Source of the DNA: Diadema setosum
Taxonomy: Eukaryota > Echinodermata > Echinoidea > Diadematoida > Diadematidae
Direction: 5' to 3'
NCBI GenBank assembly: GCA_033980235.1
Contig: CM067064.1
Location: forward strand, 33,077,497 to 33,141,496
DNA length: 64,000 nucleotides
In this document: positions 10,744-22,539 of the stretch, one piece after another
Numbering within the stretch: position 1 is the stretch's first letter
How the letters are laid out: each line of letters begins with the position of its first letter
The notes under the pieces: model-generated
Seen by the model: the letters and a program-made list of their open reading frames with translations, nothing else
What the model was told of the DNA's origin: nothing
Database searches by the model: none
Made by a program: the position numbers and the translations under genes

Positions 10744-11330
10744 GTAGCTCACATGAGCCTTTTGCTCAGGCGAGCATGTTGCGTTGTTTGTTGTAATACA
10801 ATTAAACTGTTTATATTTGCAGCTTCATCTTGAAAACCCCATGACAGATTTTCACCAAACTTAGCAGATAGCATCCATAGGGTGATAGAATCTCACTTTG
10901 GGGTGTTGAAAATCTTATTCTCTAGAATTAGAAGTAATGGGGCTAGGTTAATGTTAAATATGAGGAAGTAGATTGGTGACTTTTGTTTATAGCAGATCGG
11001 GGGGGGGGGGGGAGGGGAGCTGGGCAATTGAGGACCAATTTTTGCATTTTCATCTCCTTGAAAACACATGATCAAATTTGTTGCCAACTTGGCAGGCATA
11101 ATGGATAGGTTGATAAAATACAACGCGTATACAATATATATTTGTAGGCCTACACATCACATGGGCACCATGCCTCACCTGGGTAAGGGGGGGGGGGGTG
11201 GCAGAACACCAAATTAGAGATGTTTATAAAATGTATAAAATCAGAAACGCTTTCACTATGTACAGACAGAGTGTACTTTGAAGTTTGCGTACATATCCGA
11301 TCGATCAGGGGTGCAAACTGCAGTCACCGC
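10744..11330 (+). repeat. Family D repeat: head plus degenerate units
   Basis: The head GCTCACATGAGC...GCTCAGGCGAGC (10746-10774) forms an imperfect hairpin like the heads of the other families. Two diverged units follow (CCAAACTTAGC, CCAACTTGGCAGG) with GGTGATAGAATCTCAC and CACATGGGCACCATGCC phrases, also seen near 6030-6600. No tail or hairpin end is recognisable, so the copy is truncated. Confidence 0.55.
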
Positions 11331-11711
11331 TCTATCTATCTTGATCTTTATCTTTTGTTAATGTTTGCTTGTATGATTGGGGGGTTATAATAATAATATA
11401 AGGTATTCTTTATCCAGGGTAGCCTCTTCATTGTTGCCACTGCTCTAGCACTAGGGGGTCCTTCTATTATCATTACCCTAGCATTGCCAAGTACACATTA
11501 TACACACCTGGATTTGAGAAGGGTGTGGTGTAATAGAACTTCACTCAATGGTAGTTGGGGGATAAGTATCTTTAGGTGGTGAATCTTTCTGATATAATAC
11601 ATAATGTATGTACAAGCAGTTGCATAGCGGTTCATGATTCATGTTAGGATGAAGGGGCAATCTTGTGGTAAGTCTACTTGGGAAGTGGTCAGCTTTTGTT
11701 TATGTGAGATT
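11331..11711. other. No recognisable gene
   Basis: AT-rich sequence with no coding signal and no clear repeat. Confidence 0.6.
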
Positions 11712-12222
11712 GACCACTGTTACACATGAAAGGTGGCCTGAGGCCTGCTTTTTGTGGCCGGCCCGAGGCCGGCCTGAGGCTGCTTCGTGGACCGTTTACA
11801 CATGAACTTCGGGGCCAGCTCAAGCGACGACGCTCTTCATGGACCCTGTTTACACATGGGCCAGCCTGAAGTCGACTTCCCGCACTCTGCTGTAGGAGCG
11901 CCCTTTAAGTAAACAAATATTTTGCTCGGGGAATTTGGTTTTGATACTCCACTGCGCCTTGCCCCTGCTGAAGGTCATGTGACCAGTCAACCGCAGCTCC
12001 GAAAGCCGGCCTCAAACCCTGTACCATTTACGCGTGTATATAGCCGGGCCGGCTTAGGGCCGGCCATGGCCGACCTCAGACCATCTCCAGAGGTGGCCTG
12101 AAGTGGAGCCAGCCTGAGGCCAACCCCACTTTTGTGCGACCGTTTACACAAACAAGAAAGCTGACCTAAGGCTGGCCTGAGGCCAGCCTTATGTTTGCTT
12201 TTTCATATGTGTAACAGGGGTC
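11712..12222. mobile_element. 511-bp TIR element with GGCCTGAGGCC palindromes
   Basis: The left end GACCACTGTTACACATGAAA and the right end (inverse) GACCCCTGTTACACATATGA form TIRs of about 20 bp. The interior has repeated GGCCTGAGGCC / GGCCGGC motifs and several 'GTTTACACA(TG)' motifs in both orientations. It has no coding capacity, and the target duplication is unclear. Confidence 0.65.
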
Positions 12223-12277
12223 TTATTTGGTGAAGAGGTAGTGGTAAATAGACAGTCATGACAGTGGAATGCACAAC

Positions 12278-15200
12278 GGCGTAGCCAGGATTTGATCTTA
12301 TGGGGGGCGGTTAGTCTGCGAGGGAGCGAAGCGACCGAGCCTGAGCGAGCGGAGCGAGCGTGGGGGGGGAGGGTGTGGGAGAGGGGTTTCCCCCTTCCCA
12401 CGGTAAGAACTTTTTGCATTTTGATGTTGTAAATGGTGCAATTTGATGCATGTTTTTGCGCGTTTTATCGCCGTGAAACAGTCCCACTTGTTTAAGGTAG
12501 CAGTATATTTTAGTGTAGATTATTATTGAACAATTTGCCTATAAAATGGTATAATTTTAATTGAATACACTTCTTGTATATATTAATTCCTTTCACTGAA
12601 TATCATGAACGCGACTGAACCCGAGCGAGCCGAGCGAGCGAGGGGGGAGGGGAGGGTGTGGGAGGGGGGTGTCCCCCCTCCCACGGTAAGAACTTTTTGC
12701 ATTTTGATGTTGCAAATGGTGCAATTTGATGCATGTTTTTGCGCGTTTTATCGACGTGAAACAGTCCCACTTGTTTAAGGTAGCAGTACATTTTAGTGTA
12801 GATTATTATTAAACAATTTGCCTATAAAATGGTATAATTCAAACACACTTCTCAATATTAATTCTTTTCACTGAATATCATGAACGCGACTGAATCCAAG
12901 CGAGCGGAGCGAGCGAGGGGGGAGGGGAGGGTGTGGGAGGGGGGTGTCCCCCCTCCCACGGTAAGAACTTTTTGCATTTTGATGTTGTAAATGGTGCGAT
13001 TTGATGCATGTTTTTGCGCGTTTTATCGACGATAAACAGTCCCACTTGTTTAAGGTAGCAGTATATTTTGATGTAGATTATTATTGAACAATTTGCCTAT
13101 AAAATGGTACAATTTAAATACACTTCTTGTGTTAATTCTTTTCACTGAATATCATGAACGCGACTGAACCCGAGCGAGCGGAGCGAGCGAGGGGGGAGGG
13201 GAGGGTGTGGGAGGGGGGTGTCCCCCCTCCCACGGTAAGAACTTTTTGCATTTTGATGTTGTAAATGGTGCGATTTGATGCATGTTTTTGCGCGTTTTAT
13301 CGACGATAAACAGTCCCACTTGTTTAAGGTAGCAGTATATTTTGATGTAGATTATTATTGAACAATTTGCCTATAAAATGGTACAATTTAAATACACTTC
13401 TTGTGTTAATTCTTTTCACTGAATATCATGAACGCGACTGAACCCGAGCGAGCGGAGCGAGAGAGGGGGGAGGGGAGGGTGTGGGAGGGGGGTGTCCCCC
13501 CTCCCACGGTAAGAACTTTTTGCATTTTGATGTTGTAAATGGTGCGATTTGATGCATGTTTTTGCGCGTTTTATCGACGATAAACAGTCCCACTTGTTTA
13601 AGGTAGCAGTATATTTTGATGTAGATTATTATTGAACAATTTGCCTATAAAATGGTACAATTTAAATACACTTCTTGTGTTAATTCTTTTCACTGAATAT
13701 CATGAACGCGACTGAACCCGAGCGAGCGGAGCGAGCGAGGGGGGAGGGGAGGGTGTGGGAGGGGGGTGTCCCCCCTCCCACGGTAAGAACTTTTTGCATT
13801 TTGATGTTGTAAATGGTGCGATTTGATGCATGTTTTTGCGCGTTTTATCGACGATAAACAGTCCCACTTGTTTAAGGTAGCAGTATATTTTGATGTAGAT
13901 TATTATTGAACAATTTGCCTATAAAATGGTACAATTTAAATACACTTCTTGTGTTAATTCTTTTCACTGAATATCATGAACGCGACTGAACCCGAGCGAG
14001 CGGAGCGAGAGAGGGGGGAGGGGAGGGTGTGGGAGGGGGGTGTCCCCCCTCCCACGGTAAGAACTTTTTGCATTTTGATGTTGTAAATGGTGCAATTTGA
14101 TGCATGTTTTTGCGCGTTTTATCGACGATAAACAGTCCCACTTGTTTAAGGTAGCAGTATATTTTAGTGTAGATTATTATTAAACAATTTGCCTATAAAA
14201 TGGTATAATTCAAACACACTTCTCAATATTAATTCTTTTCACTGAATATCATGAACGCGACTGAATCCAAGCGAGCGGAGCGAGCGAGGGGGGAGGGGAG
14301 GGTGTGGGAGGGGGGTGTCCCCCCTCCCACGGTAAGAACTTTTTGCATTTTGATGTTGTAAATGGTGCGATTTGATGCATGTTTTTGCGCGTTTTATCGA
14401 CGATAAACAGTCCCACTTGTTTAAGGTAGCAGTATATTTTGATGTAGATTATTATTGAACAATTTGCCTATAAAATGGTACAATTTAAATACACTTCTTG
14501 TGTTAATTCTTTTCACTGAATATCATGAACGCGACTGAACCCGAGCGAGCGGAGCGAGCGAGGGGGGAGGGGAGGGTGTGGGAGGGGGGTGTCCCCCCTC
14601 CCACGGTAAGAACTTTTTGCATTTTGATGTTGTAAATGGTGCGATTTGATGCATGTTTTTGCGCGTTTTATCGACGATAAACAGTCCCACTTGTTTAAGG
14701 TAGCAGTATATTTTGATGTAGATTATTATTGAACAATTTGCCTATAAAATGGTACAATTTAAATACACTTCTTGTGTTAATTCTTTTCACTGAATATCAT
14801 GAACGCGACTGAACCCGAGCGAGCGGAGCGAGAGAGGGGGGAGGGGAGGGTGTGGGAGGGGGGTGTCCCCCCTCCCACGGTAAGAACTTTTTGCATTTTG
14901 ATGTTGTAAATGGTGCAATTTGATGCATGTTTTTGCGCGTTTTATCGACGAGAAACAGTCTCACTTGTTTAAGGTAGCAGTATATTTTGATGTAGATTAT
15001 TATTGAACAATTTGCCTATAAAATGGTACAATTTAAATACACTTCTTGTATTAATTCTTACACTGAATATCATGAACGCTGTCTGCAGTTCAGCAATCAA
15101 ACAGAAAAAGCATGCACACGAGGGTGTAGAAAGGGGCATATCCCCTCCCACACGAAGGTGATTTTGCGTTTTCAGACCTGAAATTCAGCGATCTGGTGCA

Positions 15201-15554
15201 AATTTTTGGTGCAGTACTTTTTCATCGAAGTGTTAAAATCACGGAATTTAGCTCTTATTCCGAATGTGCACCATCTGTGTGTATAAAGTCTAGTAAGGTA
15301 GAGCTTAGGGGAAGGGGGATTCCCCCTCCCGCTCGCGGAGCTTTCGCGTTTTTAAAATTGAAATAAAGCGATCTGGATATAGCCACAGTCTACTTCTATG
15401 CATGGCGGAAGGGGGGGGGGGTAGGGGCAGGCGAGCAGGGAGAAGGTGTGGGCGAGTGTTATCTCCACCCTTCCCTTCCGATGGAGCTTTTGCCTGAAAT
15501 TGAGATATCTCGTATACGCATATTTGATGGAATCAACATTTGGGAAATAAAAAA

Positions 15555-15586
<32 letters not shown>

Positions 15587-16038
15587 CTGATGGGGGGGGG
15601 GGGGCTGAGGGAGGAAAGGGTCGATTAAAAGGGGAAATTCCCCTTATACATGAGGAAACCTTGAGTTTTCGGAATATAAGTGATAAGTCTTGTGCACTCA
15701 GAATTATTCATACTTTTTTTTTTGTAAATCTAAAAAGTGTACTAAGCTAGGGAAAGAGGCACAGAGGGGGAGGGTTTGGGAGGGGGATACCCCCTCCCAA
15801 GCACGAGTGATTTTGCATATTTTGAATTGAAATTCAACGATCTGGTGCACACTTTGAGTGAAATATTCAAAAAAATATCTTATTTGATGAAAGGTTGCAA
15901 AGGAGACCCGCTTCATGTGCATGCATACAGTATACACGCATTTTTTTTTCCGCCTCCCAAATCCCCGGTCCAAATCTTAGGGGGGGCGACTGCCCCCATC
16001 CCCCCCCCCCCCCCCCCCCCCCGCCCCCCGGCTACGCC
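12278..16038. repeat. Composite satellite-bearing element bounded by inverted GGCGTAGCC
   Basis: GGCGTAGCC at 12278-12286 and its inverse GGCTACGCC at 16030-16038 bracket a satellite array and its decayed continuation. AGTGGAATGCA (12263-12273) lies four bases before the left end, and AGTGGGAATGCA directly follows the right end (16039-16050), which may be an old target duplication. Between 15080 and 16000 diverged units keep only the G-rich/C-rich hairpin and a 'GCGATCTGG' phrase (near 15135, 15310, 15460, 15620, 15775). It is non-coding. Confidence 0.6.
12290..15080. repeat. 274-bp satellite array, about ten units
   Basis: The marker GAACGCGACTGA recurs at 12607, 12882, 13156, 13430, 13704, 13978, 14253, 14527 and 14801, with a last partial copy at 15074: period 274 bp, one base either way. 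Each unit has a G-rich run then a perfect 12-bp hairpin (arms GTGGGAGGGGGG and CCCCCCTCCCAC around TGT; 12658-12684 in the first), then GGTAAGAACTTTTTGC. Neighbouring units are nearly identical, which points to recent amplification or homogenisation. Confidence 0.9.
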
Positions 16039-16247
16039 AGTGGGAATGCATGCTGGCATTAGAATGATGAAGAGTGAGAGGAAAGGCCGAACATTGCATA
16101 ATATGGAGGTGGTGTGATGATGATAGAATCATAATATTAGTTGACAGTGGACAAATGCGGTACCAAATTTCGACTCGTGTGCTCTCAATAATAGTTGTTT
16201 GTTTACAACCAAAGTGCCACTCCGACAAAATATTGAAAGTTTTGAAT

Positions 16248-16794
16248 TACTGTATACGCTATAATTTTCACGTACATAGATTTTCGCGAATTGCCGCTGT
16301 CACACATTTTCATGAGTGTTTAAATTCTTGATTGGGGGACCAGAGAAAATATGAAGTGGCAAAGAAAGTGTGAATTTTCAACTTACTAGCAAATAAGAAT
16401 GATACTAGTTATACACTGCATGAAAAAGACTTGCCAAACTCTGCGAACTAGTAAGTTAGAATTCAACATTTTTGAAGTGGTTAAGTCCATCGCGCTAGAT
16501 TTCTGACGAGTGGTCCCCTAGATTTCTGACGAGTGGTCCCCTTGCGATAATGGATTATATGGTGGCTCTCTACAGTATTCGGAAGTAGACGTGGATGTGC
16601 GTAAACAAGCTTAGCCAGTATGGTCTGTTCGGTAAGCCGTGACATGGTATACTAGTACTGAAATGTTCGTATCATCAAGGCAAGTGATTCATTTTGGAAG
16701 GTAATATTTTTGCGTGTTGTTAATTTCGCGAATAGCTCCCGACTCGCGAAATTCGCGAAAATAAAATCCCCGCGAAATATATAGCGTATACAGT
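16248..16794. mobile_element. TIR element, ends TACTGTATACGCTATA
   Basis: TACTGTATACGCTATA at the left and its inverse TATAGCGTATACAGTA at the right give 16-bp TIRs, 547 bp apart. The interior near both ends has TTTCGCGAA motifs, shared with the TACTGTA-ended elements at 18261, 53877 and 54301. It is non-coding. Confidence 0.7.
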
Positions 16795-17651
16795 AAAAGC
16801 CCGGGCCAAGCCCGGCACTGTAAATGAAAGAAATTGCGGGACCGAGTAGTGCAGTTGAGGCCGGGCTTGGCCACAGATCGGCTTGGGCTTGGCCTGGCTC
16901 TGAACTGTAAACAAGGTCATAGTCGAGGAGAAACACTTGGCAGCTTGTAGGCGTTATACAGTTGTGGAATATACAGTAGGCATATACAGTGGTATATACT
17001 GTAGGCTAACTGATATTTTCTCTCTTTTTTTTCCGAGTAGAGAACCTGTGAAAGTGATTGATTACAGGCTAAAATGAAATATGGGTTCCCGTTGTCACTA
17101 CTTCTATAACTTCTCCTTATCTGTGGGGGAGGTTTACTGTCCTCATTTGACTTCCTCTATCAGTGGTTGTTCTATTGATACCAAAGGGCCATGCATGCTT
17201 GAGGCTAGCTTAAAGGGACTGTACAAGTACTGGTTGAGGTGGGGATTCATGTTTTGAACATTCCTTGGTGAGATCATGGACCCTGTGGTAGGGTTCATGG
17301 TGAGATAATGAGAAACCTCTTATGAAATATGAAAGAGCATGTCCTTTTAAGAAGGATTCAACGTTTATTTGATGAAAATTGGTTTTCAAATGGCTGAGAT
17401 AACCAAAAAAAGTGATAATGATAAAAAGCGACAGGCCACACTTTTATTAGGATCTCTTTGTTTCACCTTGTTTTTGGATATCTCGGCCATTTCAAAACCG
17501 ATTTTCATCCAATAAACTTTTGATACCCCTTAGAATTGCATGCTCCTTGACATCTCATAAAGTGGTTCGTGAATATCTCGCAAAACGTTAAAAGCTATAT
17601 CCTCACTTCAACCAGAACTGTCAGTATGGCAGGATTCATAGTATATACTTG
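16795..17651. other. No recognisable gene
   Basis: The first 120 bp hold GGGCTTGGCC-type palindromic motifs; the rest is AT-rich with a (T)n run. I see no coding signal. Confidence 0.55.
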
Positions 17652-18844
17652 CAGGCCTCGAAATAGGAGTTTGGAGGGGCAAGGCCATTTAGAAAAGGGC
17701 ACTTTTTCCAAGAGGCCAGGGCACTTAAGTCAGTCAGAGGGGCACCAAGGCCACATTGGAAAGGGCATGTTTGGCGTTTATGAAAACAGAAAGAAGAAAA
17801 ACAAACCGAGAAAAACAAACAAACACACACACACACACACACACACACAAAGTGCAACACACAACAAAAACCTCTTCCCTACAGCTGTAACACATTCCCG
17901 ATCTCCGCGTTTCTATCAGGTGAAACAACATTTTTTAAAACAGGAATAAAACAACAGTAGGTATTGATTGAAACTCGACACCCTTTCAGGCCAGCCAGGC
18001 TGCCATGAAACTTCAAAGCACATTCCGACAGCTGGCTGGCAAAACCACAAGGCAAAGGAATTTGCGTGCGCGTGCAGATTGCTATGATTAGTCTGTGACA
18101 GACAGTTCATGACCTCCAAGAATGCGCCAGTACACGCGGTTTCTTCTGTGGATTGGTCTCTCTCTCTCTCCACCCCTCCCCATTCCCCAGTCTGGCACAC
18201 CTTGGCATCGTGGGATTTTTCTTTTTTCTTGGTGAACTTGGAGTTCACTCTTCACTACTCTACTGTAAAAGTGGAAATTTTCGCGGTGTTGAAATTTTCG
18301 CGCATTTCGCGCAACCAGAAACTAGCGCGAAAATAAAAACACGCGAATATTTTTGCTTGCCATACGTTCCTGTGCGTGATGTCTTGATTCCGCGGAATTA
18401 AAAACACGCTGAACTCTTCTGACCCGGCCTAGCGCGAAAAATTAGTCGCGCGAAAATATCCACTTTTACAGTATCTGAATATGCGCTGCCTAGCTAGTAC
18501 ATACTCGCGGCCGCTGTGCTGCGGAGGCAGTCGGGACGGTAAAAGCCGGTCGGGCGTACATGTACGTACACGTCGTCTCGTATCACGGAAGATACTTTGA
18601 GTTTGAATCAGATATATTGGGACGCGAGTGAACTGAAGGTATGACATTTGAGATCGGGAAAGTTGTTCAAGCTTATTAAAGAGACTTTGAGAAAGGACAT
18701 AATACGTCATAAATGATAACTTTCATTCTAAAAGGGCACCACGGCCCCAAGAAAAAGGCCCCTTTTTTTTTGGCTGTAACTTTGATCAAGAAACAAAAGG
18801 CATTGCGGCCAACGAGAGGGGCACGTCGGTTAATTCGAGGCCTG
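17652..18844. mobile_element. TIR element CAGGCCTCGAA with 6-bp target duplication
   Basis: The termini CAGGCCTCGAA (17652-17662) and TTCGAGGCCTG (18834-18844) are perfect inverted repeats. They are directly flanked by TACTTG on both sides (17646-17651 and 18845-18850). Inner AGGGGCA(AGG) / AAAGGGCACCACGGCCCC motifs recur near both ends. A (CA)n tract (about 17821-17850) and a complete 213-bp MITE (18261-18473) lie inside. No transposase is recognised, so it is non-autonomous. Confidence 0.8.
18261..18473. mobile_element. 213-bp MITE, TIR TACTGTAAAAGTGG, nested
   Basis: TACTGTAAAAGTGG and its inverse CCACTTTTACAGTA mark the ends, with TTTTCGCG motifs inside. It sits within the CAGGCCTCGAA element, so it is the younger of the two. 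Related ends occur at 16248, 53877 and 54301. Confidence 0.8.
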
Positions 18845-18850
18845 TACTTG

Positions 18851-19622
18851 TGTCTATTATGAGGTCCTTGATAACTTTTAAAAGTATTGGCAGGTACATT
18901 GGAGTGGCTTATTTGTTATTAGGTCATAAGCTACATATAATTTTGTAAAATACATTTAATAGGTAAACTTTCTGGTTGGCCGTATGTTGAATACAAGATA
19001 CTTTTTATTAGTCTGTATACTACAGAGTATTTTTCTGTGTCTACAAACAAGAACCATTTCTAAAAGAACATAGTGCAAAAAAAAAAATACCACAACAAAA
19101 ACCCCATGACAATGACACTCCTCCCTTTTTCTCCCACACACATTCCTTCAAATCATTGAAAACCTACCTACATGTGATATCACAACACAAAAGTTCTTCT
19201 CACAACGTATCACTCGAATTAGTAATCTCCCTCACTAATTTCCTCTCAAATCACTAATTGTAACCATTCACTTATCACATTATTCTTCATTTTTATAAAC
19301 TTAGGATATACTTTTGTTGGTAAAATCTTTTTTTTTTTTGGTATCTGATCATAATAAAGCTCCAAATTACAAAACACTGTTACTATCCCTTTTCTTCTCT
19401 CAACTTCTCCCTATTCAGGTATTCCCTTCTGTATGTCCCCTCATATTTGTCTTGTGAAATTCACTCTGTGTTGATGTGCGTAATGATATTCAAAATATTG
19501 GAAGTGTGTGAGCATTTTGTTCCTTCTTTTCTGTGATTACACTTTTTTTTTTTGGGGGGGGGGTGGTTGGATTTTTGCTTTGCTTTGTTTACCTAATTCT
19601 ATGTTATATATATATCTATATC

Positions 19623-19663
<41 letters not shown>
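18851..19663. other. No gene; simple repeats at the right end
   Basis: AT-rich sequence, a T/G homopolymer block near 19545-19565, then (TA)n and (GA)n tracts at about 19604-19664 directly beside the fold-back element. Confidence 0.6.
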
Positions 19664-19669
<6 letters not shown>

Positions 19670-19912
19670 GTAACAAAGCTGCAACAAAGTTCATGCTGTA
19701 TTCAGCAACGGTTTATTTCTTCACACAAATTTTCGAGCGTCTCGCTGCCCTTTCTCAAGTGTTGATACTGAGAGAACATTATGATACTGAGAAAACATTG
19801 TTCTCTCAGTATCAACACTTGAGAAAGGGCGGCGAAACGCTCGAAAATTTGTGTTAAGAAATAAACCGTTGGTGAATACAGGATGAACTTTGTTGCAGCT
19901 TTGTTACTTATC
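19664..19912. repeat. Fold-back inverted repeat, arms about 115 bp
   Basis: Positions 19664-19778 and 19797-19912 are near-perfect inverse copies (AGATAAGTAACAAAGCTGCA at the left, TGCAGCTTTGTTACTTATCT at the right) around a 20-bp loop. The arms contain TTTCGAGCG and TTCTCAAGTGTTGATACTGA. It would form a long hairpin in single-stranded DNA or RNA. Confidence 0.85.
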
Positions 19913-21635
19913 TTTTTATCTTGCCAACACGTGGACTACCTTATCAACATATGAAGAGCTTGCAACCAAAAGGCGCTAAATCCATTCCGGCTACTTTCGA
20001 GTAAATTGATGTTTTTTAATTACACATATTACAGCTTGTTTATTCATTAGCTCTATGCTCCTAGTGGAAGAGCCATCACAGTAGGTAATAAAAATGCACA
20101 TTAAAAAAATCCTGCACACACCATTTATTTTTTATGAATTTTTATATTTCAGATTTTTTCGGATTTAGCGCCTTTTGGAAGAAATCATGGATTTAGCGCC
20201 TTTTGGAAGAAATACTTTTGAGTTGTTCAATAACATTGGTATTAGGGAATGTCATTAATGTGCAATCCAGGTAAATACTAGAGAACTGCATAAATTTACA
20301 TCACAGTAGCCACACATACCCACACACACACACACCCACCCAAACACACACCCACATACACATACACACACAAATGCACCAAAACACACACACATCAAAA
20401 TGTGAAATCTTTCCCAGCATGCTGCTTTTAATTTTACTCATAATAGCAACATACTGTACACCTATTCATTATACATTCCACACATGCAAAATACAACTGC
20501 AGCAGCAACAACAACAAATAAAATACTTTGATCTCCTAATGACACTTTGCACTGAATATCATGAAGTCTATACAGAAGGTACAGCGACTCAAGGAAAGTG
20601 AGGACTTGCAGAGATTGTGAAATCATGTTGACTGATAGCATTTACTTCAGGTGAAAATAAAATGCAGGTTGTCATGCAGAAATCTGACTGCAACAGACAT
20701 GAAAACAAATCACTATGATAAGCCCTCACATTGTATGCTTTACCTATTAATACTAAGAAAGCATCGCAAGGCTTTGCTGGAGGCTTTTTGATTTGGACTA
20801 ACCAAACATCTGTTACAAAAAAATGTCAATTTGCTAAAACTGTAGTACTTATTAAGAAGGCAACAGATGCACATGAAAGCACATCTGTGGACAAAACTCT
20901 TTGTTTATACGTAAGTCAACAGCAATAATTCCTACATCTAGGCATCTGTACTGTGAATCACATTGTCTTTTTTTTTTTTGTCTTCTTACCATGTTCATTT
21001 CTAAAAAGTCATTTACAGCCAAAACAGGAGGTTTACCGCATGAAATGCATACCATCAAGTCCATGGCAGAATATCTCAACTAGTTAAAGTGCCTGCCCTA
21101 GGAATCATAATGTCTTGCCATAAGCTCGAGTCAGAGTTCCCTTCATCATTGGTGGCCACTGTTGCTTTATCCTAATTGCCTGAGATGTCCACTGTATTCA
21201 ATATCAAGGAAGTCATCAAAGCACGGGCCACTAGGTCAGCCCCTTACCCAATTCCTGTCCACCGCCTCAATGCACGCAATATCACCTTGATGTTGTTTTC
21301 AAGGGATGTTTTCTCCTCCTCTCAGCTTACGTTCAATGATGTCAAAAACACACAGCCACTCAAAGTACGTTGCACCTACCGGCGTACTCAAGAAAGCTTG
21401 ATTCAGCATTCAATGAGATTAAGACCACTGTGATGGTTCCGTTGTCTGGTTCAGTACGCATGAGCTCAGAAATGAACGATAAGCTCTGTGATTTCTCGCA
21501 ATCCTCTGATTCACTGGAGAAATCTTGGCCTTTCATGTACTGCTATGAATGCATCCTGTCACCCTCCTGGTATAAGGCATGGTAAATGTCATCGATGTGC
21601 GCTTCTTCTTCTTGCGTATGAGGCAGCGGCAGCTA

Positions 21636-22010
21636 AATAACGTCCCTCAGTTGTTGTAGCCAAGTTACAGTCTCAGGAGTAGGGTGTGTCAGGTCCATGT
21701 TGTCAGGAGGGCGGAGATCAGGGCACTCACTCAAGATGTGTTGAGCAGTCTGTTCTGGTGCACCACACTGGCAGGCTGCTGACGGGCGTAGCCCCCACCA
21801 ATGCATGGCTGCGTTGAAATGCCCAACTCAGGTTCGAATCCGATTTAATGACACCCACTCCCTCCTTGGGAGGTTTGCTCCTGGGGGGACAGATGTATTG
21901 GGCGTGACGAGGAGTTGGGCAGATCGTTGGGTGTCTTGCCAGCTCAGTGACACTTGCTGCTTGCAGATATGCTGTAGGTTGTATGACTTCCAAGGATGAT
22001 TTGCCATTAA
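21636..22010 (-). pseudogene. LINE ORF2 C-terminal fragment with CxC...H...C motif
   Basis: The minus strand reads HFNAAMHWWGLRPSAACQCG, then APEQTAQHILSECPDLRPP and a short tail ending in a stop at 21636. C.CG-APEQTA.HIL.EC is the C-terminal zinc-knuckle-like motif of Jockey/CR1-type LINE proteins. The upstream part (PPRSKPPKEGVGV) is in another frame, so the copy is frameshifted and 5'-truncated. Confidence 0.8.
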
Positions 22011-22539
22011 CCTGAATTGGGAGAAGAATAAGAGAATTCAATCAAAAGTAATTAATACCGATGGCTTAGAATATCTGTCCACGTGTAGCAAACACAACCT
22101 CAAACTTCCAATTTTGATACATTTCTAAATAGCTTCTAGACAGCCATAGTGATTTGGAGCAACACTTACTCTACTAAAAGACCAAAAAGAAAGGGACTAG
22201 TTTGATTTACAGATTTTTTAACATAATTTTTTAATGTTTAATACAACCATAAAAAACCCACTAATGCCATCATATCAGGATTATAAGATCCATCAGTGAA
22301 TATTAGACAGGCTCTATCTAATGCTATCATTACCAGGGCAATGCACCCGTGCTGCATAGACCAACTCGAACAGTTAGAAAAGTAGGTATCCAGGTCATTA
22401 CCATTGCAACACAGCATAAGCAGTACTGTATAGACTGACTTGAATACGTGTAGTTACACGCTGTAGATATACAGAAAACTTAACTGAGAAAATGAGTCAA
22501 GGTAACTTCATTTATTGATTACAGTTCCTTCAACAGATA

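Noticed and set aside
12685..12700. GGTAAG in each satellite unit as a splice donor
   Set aside because: It belongs to the satellite unit and no coding frame precedes it.
12290..15080. Regular spaced repeats as a possible CRISPR array
   Set aside because: The period is 274 bp with nearly identical whole units, no short repeats with unique spacers, and the context is an animal genome.
21805..21999. Plus-strand frame at 21.8 kb
   Set aside because: The minus strand there carries the recognisable LINE C-terminus; the plus frame is its complement.
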